A stretch of DNA of 64,000 bases from Propioniciclava soli (GTDB lineage Bacteria > Actinomycetota > Actinomycetes > Propionibacteriales > Propionibacteriaceae). How positions within the stretch are numbered: the first letter of the stretch is position 1; each line of letters begins with the position of its first letter. The notes beneath the pieces were generated by a model. The model made no database searches, was not told where the DNA came from, and saw only the letters and a list, made by a program, of their open reading frames with translations. The stretch lies in NCBI RefSeq assembly GCF_014858005.1, contig NZ_JACYOT010000011.1, forward strand, positions 1 to 64,000, given 5' to 3'. Both the position numbers and the translations under genes were made by a program. Of the stretch, positions 16,719 through 28,574 are shown in pieces.

Positions 16719-18159
16719 CGTCGCGGTCCCGGCGCGGGACGGCCGCCGAGCTGGATCGGGTTCCGCTGTTCGGCCCGGAAGCCGGCCAAGGGCGAGGAAC
16801 GAACGGTCTCGAACAGGACGGGCTGGTCCGTCGTCTCGACTGCCACGATCCGGGCGCGGTCCCACCGCAGCCCACCGTCGGATTGACGGGTGGTGATAGA
16901 GGCTGCGGTGCGGTCAAAGGCAGCCAAGGCCATCGTCGTCATGTCGAGGGCGTGCTTCGCGTCGGCATGCAGTGCCCGCCCGGCGGGTTCGCCCGGTGGC
17001 ATCAGGACCCACCCGTGACGCAGGGCTGCTCGGATCGTCGCTGGGCCGCGGTAGGCCGGCTGGGTCACCGCCGACGCATCGATCCACAAGCGGCCACGTC
17101 CACGCACCAGAGTGTCGAGAGCTTGGAAGTGCGCCAACGCCACGTTTCCTACCCCATGAACGCCGCGCCGCATCGTGCCCAGCAGTAGCCCCATGTCGAA
17201 CCGGTCAGCCATGCGCTCGGGCGGCAACCAGTCCCGCCCCTGGCGCAGGTTGTCGGTGACCAGCTGCCGCAGCTGACGCGACGCGTGGACATGTTCCGGG
17301 TCAGGACTCCCTCCAGTCGCACCGTTTCCGGCCACGCTGCCGGCCGCCGCCAAGCGGCGTGCGCCGCTCCCAGCGCCGAGGTGGCCACGGCTGCCCGGTC
17401 TGCGTCCACAAGCCCCAGCCGGCGGGCCGCCGCGCAGACCGTTCCTGCCGTCGCGGTGAGGATCAAGGCGTCACCCGCGGCGACCTGGAGGGCCGCCTGG
17501 CTCACCCCCCGGCGTGAGCTCAGGATGTCTACCGTGGCGTGCACCCAGGTCGAGATCGCAGCGTCCAACGACTTCGACGTGACCGCGCCCACGTCTTCGT
17601 ATCGGCCGCTCCGTCGTTCGGCGGGGATCATCGCGAACCGTTCCGTGCGGGCCTTGACAGCAGCCAGCACCGATCGAGGCGCCTGCAGATGGTCCCGGTC
17701 CTGCAGGAGTGGCAGGGACACCGTGGCCACGGCGTGAACGATCGAGACGACGTTGGCCTGTAAGCCCTCCAGAGCAGCCCGGTCCACATCGGTGCGCGCC
17801 GGTTTCTCGCCAACCAGCAGGTCCGCGATCAGCCCCAATCGGAGCGCCAGCTCGAACACCGCCGGATCGGGCTTCAGGGACGCTGCTGCGGAACCGTTGT
17901 CGGCCGTGGCCTCGAGCACCCCTCGCCCGACTTGGCCCAACACCAACCGGACGGACCCCATGTCGTCCAGCCATGCCGGTTCCAGTGGCACCGCGTCCAG
18001 GACGCGGAGAGCTGCGGTCGCCAACCTGGGCCATACCGCCAGAACCTCCAGGCCGCGCTCGCCGTAGCGATTCTCGGCACGCCGGTCCTCGAGTTCCGCA
18101 CACAGGTCCCAGGCGCGGGTGTGGACGTCGTCCAGCAGCATCCCGACCGTGGTGGTCAT
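16715..18159 (-). pseudogene. Plasmid-type hypothetical protein, interrupted by a 1-nt frameshift
   Basis: Two overlapping frames read as one protein of about 480 residues. The first runs from ATG 18159 to about 17310 (ending WPETVRLEG); the second continues as SPDPEHVHASRQLRQLV to the stop at 16715. Adding one G in the G-run at 17309-17311 (C-run on the plus strand) restores a continuous frame. The protein is largely helical with no recognised domain; similar proteins accompany replication and transfer genes in actinobacterial elements. The start overlaps the upstream stop (ATGA), and the stop overlaps the Prim-Pol GTG. It could be true inactivation, a sequencing error, or a programmed shift. 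Confidence 0.65.
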
Positions 18160-18446
18160 CGTGCTGCCCTCGCCCGCACCGCCTGTAACGCGGCCCACAA
18201 GGCCAACGGCACCACCTGCCGCGCTGCGACCAACACATTGGACGCGGCGTCCAGCGACGCGATCGCGTCCAAGCCGGGATCGACTTGCTGTGGCACGACC
18301 CCGAAGTCACCGAACAGGCCCTCCAGGTCCAGACACTCCGCCGCCAGGAACAGCGATTCCCCGGTTGGGTCGTCCGCCGACACGAACGCGACCACCGCGC
18401 TCCGCACGTGACCCAGCGCCAACCCCAGTGCCAACAACTCATCCAT
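18156..18446 (-). CDS. Small hypothetical protein, first gene of the rep-tad operon
   Basis: 96 residues, helical, Ala/Leu/Asp-rich, no recognised domain. The start at 18446 is followed by coding-like codon use throughout, and the stop overlaps the next start (ATGA). As the most upstream gene of the run, its 5' flank (18447-18580) should carry the operon promoter, but I see no clear -10/-35. Confidence 0.5.
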   Translation of the reverse strand: MDELLALGLALGHVRSAVVAFVSADDPTGESLFLAAECLDLEGLFGDFGVVPQQVDPGLDAIASLDAASNVLVAARQVVPLALWAALQAVRARAAR

Positions 18447-18580
18447 GCCGTCCCGCCCTTCCAGTAGCTCTCGCTAACCAGAAGTGCCGAGCAGGGGTGT
18501 CGACGGACACCGGGCAGGACACGAGTTCTCGGAGGGCGCGGAACAAGCACCTCCAAGTTCCCCACGAGTTCCCACCGAGG
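18447..18580. other. Leader region of the rep-tad operon
   Basis: 134 bp between the first small gene and the bidirectional terminator. It must contain the operon promoter if the run is one unit. No clear -10/-35 or operator is seen. Confidence 0.4.
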
Positions 18581-18585
18581 CATGA

Positions 18586-18618
18586 AAAAACCCCCTGCCC
18601 TAGTGGGAGGGGGTTTTT
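18586..18618. terminator. Bidirectional rho-independent terminator
   Basis: A stem of AAAAACCCCCT (18586-18596) pairs with AGGGGGTTTTT (18608-18618) around a short loop. An A-run on one side and a T-run on the other give termination in both directions. It lies directly after the 3' end of tRNA-Ile (minus strand) and insulates it from the accessory operon. Confidence 0.85.
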
Positions 18619-18620
18619 CG

Positions 18621-18697
18621 TGGTGGGCCTAACTGGACTTGAACCAGTGACCTCCGCCTTATCAGGGCGGCGCTCTAACCATCTGAGCTATAGGCCC
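18621..18697 (-). tRNA. tRNA-Ile (anticodon GAT), CCA encoded
   Basis: On the minus strand, 77 nt fold as a cloverleaf: acceptor GGGCCTA pairs with TAGGCCC, the D-arm is GCTC...GAGC, the anticodon loop CTGATAA carries GAT, and the T-arm is ACTGG-TTCAAGT-CCAGT. The discriminator A is followed by an encoded CCA. In many actinobacteria tRNA-Ile is followed by tRNA-Ala after gyrA; here the terminator and the accessory island follow instead. Confidence 0.97.
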
Positions 18698-18736
18698 GTG
18701 CTGTGCACCGAGTGCTTACCCTACCGCCCCGCTCGG

Positions 18737-19399
18737 TCAGCGCTCAAATCCGCTGGCTCCGGTTACCCGGGCGTGCGGTTCGGCGCCGTCGGTCGCCCCG
18801 GTCGTCGCCTCAACACCTCCATCGGACGCCGGCCGCTTGCGCTGGGCGTTCACGATGTACCCCGCCCCCGCGATCACGTGCAGCACGACGCCGGCCACCA
18901 TCAGCCCCTGCGCCCAGCCCAACACGGCCGGCCACACGCTGACGCCGAGCACCAGCAGCACGATGGCGGTCATCAGCACCGCCGTCCGCGTCTTGCCCGT
19001 CCAGCTCACGTGCAGGCTGCCGTCGCGCGCGGCGCGGTGGGCGAACACGATCACGAGGGCGTCCACGGCCACAATCGCGACCAGCCACCACCACTGCACC
19101 ACGCCGGCCACCCCGAGCGACACTAGGATCGCCGTGATGCCCAGCCGGTCGGCCAGGGGATCCATGATCTCCCCGAACCGCGAGCGCTGGTCCAGCATCC
19201 GCGCCAGCAGGCCGTCCACCCAGTCGGTGCTCGACCACACGGCGAGCAGCACCACCGGCGTCCACGTGCCCGCGGCCGTACCGGTGACGATCATCCAGCA
19301 GATCGGCCCGATCAGCAGGAACCGCAGCACCGTGATGACGTTCGGAACCGTCCAGACCCCCGGGTCTCGCCCGGCAGCCACCCGGCTCGTCGCCCCCAC
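18737..19399 (-). CDS. CDP-alcohol phosphatidyltransferase family membrane protein
   Basis: 220 residues with about six membrane helices. The signature DG-x2-AR-x8-G-x3-D-x3-D is complete: DWVDGLLARMLDQRSRFGEI then MDPLAD. These enzymes transfer a phosphatidyl group from CDP-diacylglycerol to an alcohol (glycerol-phosphate, inositol-phosphate and others). The substrate cannot be told from sequence alone, and a PgsA-like role is possible. The C-terminal 30 residues are low-complexity. The gene follows the DUF3566 gene by 6 bp and precedes tRNA-Ile on the same strand. Confidence 0.85.
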   Translation of the reverse strand: MGATSRVAAGRDPGVWTVPNVITVLRFLLIGPICWMIVTGTAAGTWTPVVLLAVWSSTDWVDGLLARMLDQRSRFGEIMDPLADRLGITAILVSLGVAGVVQWWWLVAIVAVDALVIVFAHRAARDGSLHVSWTGKTRTAVLMTAIVLLVLGVSVWPAVLGWAQGLMVAGVVLHVIAGAGYIVNAQRKRPASDGGVEATTGATDGAEPHARVTGASGFER

Positions 19400-19405
19400 G
19401 GCGCC

Positions 19406-19898
19406 TCAGTCCTCAGCCAGGGTCAGCTCCAGACCACCCAGGATGTTGGCCGACAGGTTGTACAGGAACGCGAAGATCGTCCCCAGCGCGGTCAGCAGAA
19501 TCACGTTGACCACCGCGAACAGCGCCGTGATGCCCATCACCCGGTTGGTGTTGACGAAGTCCTCCATGCGCACCGGCGTCTGGTCCTGCGGATTGCTCAG
19601 CAGCATCGTCAGGCCGGCGTCGATCGCCTCGAACATGCCGGACGCCCCCAGCAGCGTCCAGATCACGTACACCGCGACCCACGTCATGATGCCGCCGGCG
19701 ATCGAGAACAGGAATGACGTCTTCATCACCGACCACGGGTCCACCCGCGAGATGCGCAGGCGCGCGCGCCGCGTCCGCACAGCACTCGCGGCGGGACGGG
19801 GCCGGGTGTCGGCGAGGTTGCCGGTGCGCCGGTCGTTGGGCTCCGGCGACAGCGTCAGACCGTCGTCGAAGGACGCTGTGGCCGAAACCGGCCGCGAA

Positions 19899-19906
<8 letters not shown>
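19406..19906 (-). CDS. DUF3566 domain transmembrane protein
   Basis: 166 residues: a disordered N-terminus, then the DUF3566 domain with two membrane helices ([20 protein letters not shown] and the [19 protein letters not shown] region) and conserved [12 protein letters not shown] and [11 protein letters not shown]. This protein is characteristically found just after gyrA in actinobacteria; its function is unclear. GTG 19906 overlaps the gyrA stop by 8 bp, so translation is coupled. Confidence 0.85.
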
Positions 19907-22697
<2,791 letters not shown>

Positions 22698-22712
22698 GCT
22701 GGTTCCTCCTGG

Positions 22713-24767
22713 TCAGATGTCGAGGAAGCGGACGTCCTTGGCGTTGCGCTGGATGAAGCTCCGGCGCTGCTCGACGTCCTCCCCCATGAGAATGCTGAAC
22801 ATGTCGGACGCCGCGGCCGCGTCCTCGAGCGTCACCTGGGCGAGCGTGCGCTGATCGGGGTCCATGGTGGTGTTCCACAGGTCCTCGGCGTCCATCTCGC
22901 CCAGACCCTTGTACCGCTGGATCGGGTTGACCTGCGGCAGCTTCTTGCCCGCGGCCAGGCCGGCCTCCCGCAGCCCGTCCCGCTCCTCGTCGGAGTAGGC
23001 CAGCTCGTGCGGCGCGTTCGTCCAGCGCAGCCGGAACAGCGGCGGCTGGGCGAGGTACACGTGGCCGGCCGAGATCAGCGGGCGCAGGAAGCGGAACAGC
23101 AGCGTCAGCAGCAGGGTGCGGATGTGCGCGCCGTCGACGTCGGCGTCCGCCATCAGGACGATCTTGTGGTAGCGCAGGCGCTCCACGTCGAAATCATCAC
23201 TGAACCCGGTGCCGAGGGCGTTGAAGATCGCCTCGACCTCCTTGTTGGCCAGAATCCGATCCAGCCGCGCCTTCTCGACGTTCAGGATCTTGCCGCGGAT
23301 CGGCAGGATCGCCTGGGTGCGCGGGTCGCGTCCGCCCTTGGCCGAGCCGCCGGCGGAGTCACCCTCGACGATGAACACCTCGCACTCGGCCGGGTTGCGG
23401 CTCGAGCAGTCCGAGAGCTTGCCCGGCAGGCTGCTGGAGCCGAGAAGCCCCTTGCGGTTGCGGGCGAGGTCGCGCGCCTTGCGGGCCGCCATCCGCGCCT
23501 GGGCCGCGGCCTGGGCCTTGCGAATGATGTCCTTGCCCTCGGCCGGGTTCTTCTCGAACCAGTCGCCCAGCAGGTCGTTGACCACGCGCTGCACGAAGCC
23601 CTTCGCCTCGGTGTTGCCCAGCTTCGTCTTCGTCTGGCCCTCGAACTGCGGCTCGCCCAACTTCACCGAGATGATCGCGGTGAGGCCTTCGCGGATGTCA
23701 TCACCGGAGGGACGGTCCTCGGGTTTCTTGATCATGCCCCACTGGGCGCCCCACCGATTGACGGTGTTGGTGAGCGCCGCGCGGAAGCCCTCCTCGTGCG
23801 TGCCGCCCTCGTGGGTGTTGATGGTGTTGGCGAAGGTGTGCACGCTCTCGGTGAACGAGCTGTTCCACTGCATCGCCACCTCGAGGGCGAGCTGGTCGTC
23901 CGGAGCCTCGGCGTCGATCGCGATCACCGTGGGGTGGATCGTGTCCTTCGTGCCGGTCAGGTAGGTCACGAAGTCGATCAGCCCGTCGTCGTAGCGGAAC
24001 GTGACCTCGCGCGCCTCCTCCTCGGCATCGTCGACGAAGTCGGTCAGGCCCGCCTCGTGGTCGTCCGCGTTCATCTCGTCGGCGCTCGTGGGCCGCTCGT
24101 CGACCAGCCGGATCGTCAGGCCCTTGTTGAGGAAGCACATCTCCCGGAAGCGCCCGGCGAGCGTCTCCCAGTTGTACGTCGTCGTCTCGAAGATGTCGGG
24201 CGAGGCGAAGAAGGTGACGGTGGTGCCCACCTCGTCGTCGGGGCCGAGCGGCTCCAGGCGGGCGAGGTCGGCGTCCGGGACGCCGAGGGTGAAGCTCTGC
24301 TGCCAGTGGTAGCCGTCGCGGCGGACGTCCACGGTGAGCCGGTCGCTCAAGGCGTTCACCACGGACGCGCCCACGCCATGCAGGCCGCCGGAGACCTTGT
24401 AGCCACCCGCGCCGAACTTGCCGCCCGCGTGCAGCACCGTGAGCGCCAGCGTGACCGCCGGGATCTTCTCCTTGGGGTGCAGGTCGACCGGGAAGCCGCG
24501 GCCGTTGTCGGTGACGCGGACGCCGTCGCCCGGCAGCAGCGTCACCGTGATCATGTCGGCGTACCCGGCCAGCGCCTCGTCGACGGAGTTGTCGACGATC
24601 TCCTGCACCAGGTGGTGCAGGCCCCGCTCGCCGGTGGAGCCGATGTACATGCCCGGACGCTTCCGGACCGCCTCGAGCCCCTCCAGCACCTGGATGGCGC
24701 TGGCGTCATAGACACCCTCGGCCACCGATGTCGCCGAGGGCCGCGGCCCGTGATTCTCAGTCGTCAC
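22713..24767 (-). CDS. gyrB: DNA gyrase subunit B
   Basis: 684 residues with a GHKL ATPase domain ([35 protein letters not shown]), a transducer, a TOPRIM domain ([14 protein letters not shown]) with the DADVDGAHI metal-binding motif, and the C-terminal QRYKGLGEM. Resistance-associated positions in EGDSAGG look wild type. I chose GTG 24767 because AGGGAGAG lies at ideal distance; GTG 24788 overlaps that ribosome binding site. Unusually, recF and dnaN are not adjacent: the 27-28 kb genes and a regulator lie between. Confidence 0.97.
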   Translation of the reverse strand: MTTENHGPRPSATSVAEGVYDASAIQVLEGLEAVRKRPGMYIGSTGERGLHHLVQEIVDNSVDEALAGYADMITVTLLPGDGVRVTDNGRGFPVDLHPKEKIPAVTLALTVLHAGGKFGAGGYKVSGGLHGVGASVVNALSDRLTVDVRRDGYHWQQSFTLGVPDADLARLEPLGPDDEVGTTVTFFASPDIFETTTYNWETLAGRFREMCFLNKGLTIRLVDERPTSADEMNADDHEAGLTDFVDDAEEEAREVTFRYDDGLIDFVTYLTGTKDTIHPTVIAIDAEAPDDQLALEVAMQWNSSFTESVHTFANTINTHEGGTHEEGFRAALTNTVNRWGAQWGMIKKPEDRPSGDDIREGLTAIISVKLGEPQFEGQTKTKLGNTEAKGFVQRVVNDLLGDWFEKNPAEGKDIIRKAQAAAQARMAARKARDLARNRKGLLGSSSLPGKLSDCSSRNPAECEVFIVEGDSAGGSAKGGRDPRTQAILPIRGKILNVEKARLDRILANKEVEAIFNALGTGFSDDFDVERLRYHKIVLMADADVDGAHIRTLLLTLLFRFLRPLISAGHVYLAQPPLFRLRWTNAPHELAYSDEERDGLREAGLAAGKKLPQVNPIQRYKGLGEMDAEDLWNTTMDPDQRTLAQVTLEDAAAASDMFSILMGEDVEQRRSFIQRNAKDVRFLDI

Positions 24768-25340
24768 CGAAACTCTCTCCCTGCGCACGGTCGCCGCCCA
24801 GCGCGCAACGGGCGGGCGGCGACCTCGAAACAGTGTGATTCTACCCGACCGGCACCGGATTCCGTGGTCGTCACGCCTCCGAAATGCCCACTCACACGGA
24901 CGTGACGCCCCTCAGAGCCGACGATCTCCCCCCAATCGACCCCGGACACCACCCCAGCCGCCCGAAGCGGCCGACGGGCCCGGCCCGCGGCCCGCGCCGA
25001 CACTCACACTTCGGGCTCAAACTCCGCTTCCGGTGGCGGCGTTCGAGCACCAAACCGGAGTTTGAGGGGTGGAGGTAAGCCCTGCTGGCCGCCTCGACCC
25101 GCAGGCGTTCCTGGCCGAGCACCTCACCGACGGACGCCCGCAGCTGGGGTGACGCCCGGACGCGTCCCCCGGGCCTGCGCCGACGTCCGCAGCTGCGCTG
25201 CCCGCTCTTCTTGCCAGGTGATGATTTCCTGCCCAGAAGACGGCTCTGGTGCGGCCCGCTCCACAGGCGTACCGTCGTGAGCACGGCCTGACCGGTTGGT
25301 GATCCCCCAGCGACCGGCGGGGCGTCAAGGGGTGATATCG
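24768..25340. other. Intergenic region upstream of gyrB and the LuxR-type gene
   Basis: About 570 bp between divergent genes. It contains one copy of a 70-bp palindromic repeat (24996-25065) and must carry the gyrB promoter (minus) and the regulator promoter (plus). No other gene-like frame is convincing: all open frames here are Arg/Pro-rich without ribosome binding sites. Confidence 0.6.
24996..25065. repeat. 70-bp interspersed palindromic repeat, copy 1
   Basis: Aligns without gaps to 38740-38809, with 58 of 70 bases identical by my count. The core contains CTCAAACTCCG near the start and CGGAGTTTGA at the end, which are inverted copies, so it can fold as a hairpin like REP elements. This copy is in the gyrB upstream region. 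Confidence 0.8.
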
Positions 25341-26138
25341 GTGGGACTCACTCGCGGCGATCTTCTGAGTGCCCTGGATCTCGTGGAGCAGATGCTCGAC
25401 ATCCGTACCTTCGCGGAGGTCGAAGATCGACTGCTGCCCGGAATCGCCACTTTGCTGCACTCCGATCTGGCCGTCTACCACCACTGCGATCTGGCGCCGC
25501 TGCTGGAGATCGACATCTTCTGGCCGTCCGACGTCTTCCGGCCCAGCCTTGAGGCCTACAGCTCTGTCATGCACACCCATCCCTTCGTGCGGACGTTCGC
25601 GCGCGAACTACCCAAGATCCCCGTCACCATCCTTGACGTGGTGAGTGCTCGCGAGTGGAGGGCCAGCGCGCTGTTCGCCGAGTCCCACGGTCCGATGGGC
25701 GCACACCACCAGATGACCGTGAACATCGCGGGACGACTGCCACGCGTCAGAGCGGTGTCGGTTGCGCGTGCCTCACCTGCCTACTCCCTGCGCGAGCGGG
25801 ACATGTTGAACGTGCTCGCCCCGCACGTGCGCGCGACGATGCGGCGGGCCTACCTGCTGTCCACCGGTTACCTGGCCCAGGCCGTCGTCCCTGTGGTCGA
25901 CCGCGTGGTTCTCGGCCGTCACGACCCGGTGCTCCACCTGCCGGACGCCATGGCGGCCCGCCTGACCGCGCGGCAGGTGGAGGTCCTGCACCTGGTCGCG
26001 GACGGCCTCAGCAACCACCAAGCAGCCCGGCGACTCGGCGTGGCTCCCAGCACCGTTGCCAAGCATCTGGAGAACGCGTTCGACCGCCTGGAGGTGGACA
26101 ATCGGACGTCCGCCGTGCAGCTGCTCCGTCCGATGTGA
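25341..26138 (+). CDS. LuxR-type HTH transcriptional regulator
   Basis: 265 residues. The N-terminal two thirds has no recognised sensor family (perhaps a GAF-like fold), and the C-terminal LuxR/GerE helix-turn-helix is clear: LTARQVEVLHLVADGLSNHQ then RLGVAPSTVAKHLENAFDRL. GTG 25341 has AAGGGG at ideal spacing; an in-frame GTG at 25332 and upstream starts to 25296 are weaker. It is isolated, with no adjacent sensor kinase or autoinducer synthase, so its targets are unknown. Convergent with the following membrane protein gene. Confidence 0.8.
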   Translation: MGLTRGDLLSALDLVEQMLDIRTFAEVEDRLLPGIATLLHSDLAVYHHCDLAPLLEIDIFWPSDVFRPSLEAYSSVMHTHPFVRTFARELPKIPVTILDVVSAREWRASALFAESHGPMGAHHQMTVNIAGRLPRVRAVSVARASPAYSLRERDMLNVLAPHVRATMRRAYLLSTGYLAQAVVPVVDRVVLGRHDPVLHLPDAMAARLTARQVEVLHLVADGLSNHQAARRLGVAPSTVAKHLENAFDRLEVDNRTSAVQLLRPM

Positions 26139-26159
26139 CGGCCGGGACCCAGATCGCCA

Positions 26160-27236
26160 TCAGGCAGCCTTGAGGACCTCCTGCCCTCGTCGATCGACCA
26201 GCCCGGTCAGCAGCTCCTGGGCGAGCCCGAAGACGATCGCCCCGCCCAGGAGGCCGGCGGCGGTCGACACGTCCTCGAGCGCCACGATCATGCCGGAACG
26301 CAGCACCAGCAGCCCGAGCACCGCCATCAGCGCGCCGGACGGCACCTTGAGCAGGGCCAGTGCGACCGGCACCCGGTAGGGCGTGGCCTCCTCATGCATG
26401 CGGCGCAGGGCGACGACCCCCGCCACGGCACCTGACGCCGCGCCCACCAGGGCGATCAGCGTCACGTCCCAGGACGAGGGGCTGTTCCCCAGCAGGCACA
26501 CCGCCCGGTCCCCGCTGCACATCGGAAGGGCTGCGGGCTGCAACCAGCCCACGAGCATCAGCAGCAGGGCGGCGAGCAACAGCCCCGCCGAGGTCGCCAG
26601 CACGAGGTTGCGGAAGTGGCGTGCCCGGGCGTGGGCCGCATCGCTGAGCTGGTGTGCCTTCTGAACCACCTGCGCGACCAGCAGCGGTGACGGCGCACCC
26701 GCGTTGGGGTCGGTCAGCCGCGCCAGCGCTGCACCTTGCGAACGATCCTCGGGCATTCGCTTCGCCGCGAGGTCGACAGCTCGGGGAATCACGGCCGACA
26801 GCTCGTCGGGCCTCATGGTCCTGATCGAGATCACCTCGGCCGCATGGAGATTGGTCCATGCCCACTCGACCCGCACTCCCGAGATCCTCTGCGGCAGCGT
26901 CTCCCGGGTCGTGCAGATGCGAACGACATCGGCCAGCAAGCCGTTGTACACGGCACTCGCCCCGCCGCCCGACCGGTGCTCCACCTGGAACTGCAGCAGG
27001 CGCGCCCGGGCCAGAGCCGTCGCCTGCCATGGGCGATGGGGGGCCGGGGTGGAGACGCCGCGGTTTGAGCCGAACGGGCCCGAGGTCTTTGGCGGCGAGG
27101 CGGTGGGTCTCGACCTTGTCTCGGCCAGCTTTTCGACTGAATCGATGAGTTCGTGTCGCCCACTCCAAGGGCAACGATCGGTGCTCAGACTCGACGGCGC
27201 ATGCTGCTGTCTCAAACCCTTCGTGAAAATTGACAC
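26160..27236 (-). CDS. Four-helix membrane protein of unknown function
   Basis: 358 residues. The first 220 are soluble and helical, rich in Arg/Ala. Four hydrophobic segments follow: LVLATSAGLLLAALLLMLVG, TLIALVGAASGAVAGVVAL, ALMAVLGLLVLRSGMIVAL and TAAGLLGGAIVFGLAQEL. A Cys pair (MCSGDRAVC) lies between the first two. GTG 27236 follows GGGGAGGA. No family recognised. The soluble N-terminus next to the membrane suggests a sensor or scaffold, but that is a guess. Confidence 0.6.
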   Translation of the reverse strand: MSIFTKGLRQQHAPSSLSTDRCPWSGRHELIDSVEKLAETRSRPTASPPKTSGPFGSNRGVSTPAPHRPWQATALARARLLQFQVEHRSGGGASAVYNGLLADVVRICTTRETLPQRISGVRVEWAWTNLHAAEVISIRTMRPDELSAVIPRAVDLAAKRMPEDRSQGAALARLTDPNAGAPSPLLVAQVVQKAHQLSDAAHARARHFRNLVLATSAGLLLAALLLMLVGWLQPAALPMCSGDRAVCLLGNSPSSWDVTLIALVGAASGAVAGVVALRRMHEEATPYRVPVALALLKVPSGALMAVLGLLVLRSGMIVALEDVSTAAGLLGGAIVFGLAQELLTGLVDRRGQEVLKAA

Positions 27237-27464
27237 GTCGAAAGTCCTCCCCGGTCCGCCTTGCTCGACAGTCGGTCATCTGGTCAACCTCAGGAGAGCT
27301 GATCATCCATCGTTGATACCGACGGCGAAATACGTAGATCTACGAACACGACCGGCACCAGGGAGACCGCACCCCAGGCGCCCCCACACCGCCCACCCCG
27401 GGGGGCCGCATCGCGGCGATCCAGACACTCGCGCGCTCGCTGCCGGTGCGGCTAGTTTGCGTTC

Positions 27465-28574
27465 ATGGAGACCTCACTCGCCGATGTCGCTCGCATGCGC
27501 CTGGTGGCGCAGGGCCTCGTGCCGCCGCTCGCCGGCGTGGTCGACGTGGTGCGGCATCTGACGTGCGTGCAGGGTCAGGACTTCCCGGGGTCCTGCCTGT
27601 CGTTGGCGCTCCGCAGCGAGGCGCGATCCCTCGCCGCGGTGACCGCCGCCTACGACGCGGGACAGATCGTCCGGACCTGGCCGATGCGCGGCACCTTGTT
27701 CGTCGTGGCCGCCGAGGATGCCGGCTGGGTCACCGCACTGACGGCGGAGAAGACCCGCACGGCGACGGCGCGCCGCCGCGACGAGCTCGGCCTGACCCCC
27801 GCCATGCTCGAGCGGGCGGAGGCGACCGCCCGCACGGTGCTGGCCGGCGGTGGGCTGGCCGGCAGTGGGCTGGCCGGCGGGGGGCTCACCGGCCACGGTC
27901 TGCCCCGCGCCGAACTCTTCGCGCGGTGGGAGGACGCTGGCGTCCCCACCCATGACGGACGCGGCTACCGCCACCTGTTCCACCTCGCCGTCGCGGGGGT
28001 GATCTGCCAAGGGCCGACGCTGGGCCGCGAGCAGCGCTTCGTACTCACCGACGCGTGGATCCCCGCCCCCCGGCGCCTCGACCGCGCCGAGGGCGTGCGC
28101 GAGCTTCTCTCCCGCTACCTCCGGGCGCGCGGACCGGCGCCGGTCGACGACTTCTGTTGGTGGTCCAAGATCGGCAAGGCCGAGGCGCGACCGCATGTGG
28201 CCGACCTCGCCGCCGCCGGCGACATCGTGTCCACCCAGGTCGATGGGCGGGAGTTCTGGATGGCTCCGGACCTGCCCCATCGCTTCGCCGAACATCGCCG
28301 GGCCACGGCCGCCCCGCTGTTGCTGCCGGGATTCGACGAGATCGTGCTCGGCTACGGCGACCGCTCCGCCGTCCTGACCCGCGAGGAGGAACGGCTGGTC
28401 GTCCCGGGCGGCAACGGCGTGTTCAAGGGTACGGTCCTCCACCGCGGCCATGCGGTCGCCACCTGGAAGAAGGCCACGACCGCGGGGAGGCCCGTCGCCC
28501 TCGCCCCGTTCGGGTCCCTGCCCGCGGCCGTGGCCAGTGCTGTGCCGAGGCTCAGCGCCGCGCTGCCCCGCTAG
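27465..28574 (+). CDS. Winged-helix DNA-binding protein, AlkZ/YcaQ-like (HTH_42) DNA glycosylase superfamily
   Basis: 369 residues matching the HTH_42/AlkZ family: N-terminal MRLVAQGL, the Gln-containing motif VQGQDFPGS (the AlkZ catalytic motif is a QxQ/QxD pair), IVRTWPMRGTLF, FCWWSKIG, and the C-terminal LLPGFDEIVLGYGDR and VFKGTVLHRG. AlkZ relatives remove bulky alkyl adducts or unhook crosslinks; a repair role here is an inference. An insertion of short Gly/Leu/Ala repeats (GGGLAGSGLAGGGL, from about 27840) lies at about residues 126-145. Its stop codon shares CTAG with the convergent dciA-like gene. Confidence 0.8.
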   Translation: METSLADVARMRLVAQGLVPPLAGVVDVVRHLTCVQGQDFPGSCLSLALRSEARSLAAVTAAYDAGQIVRTWPMRGTLFVVAAEDAGWVTALTAEKTRTATARRRDELGLTPAMLERAEATARTVLAGGGLAGSGLAGGGLTGHGLPRAELFARWEDAGVPTHDGRGYRHLFHLAVAGVICQGPTLGREQRFVLTDAWIPAPRRLDRAEGVRELLSRYLRARGPAPVDDFCWWSKIGKAEARPHVADLAAAGDIVSTQVDGREFWMAPDLPHRFAEHRRATAAPLLLPGFDEIVLGYGDRSAVLTREEERLVVPGGNGVFKGTVLHRGHAVATWKKATTAGRPVALAPFGSLPAAVASAVPRLSAALPR

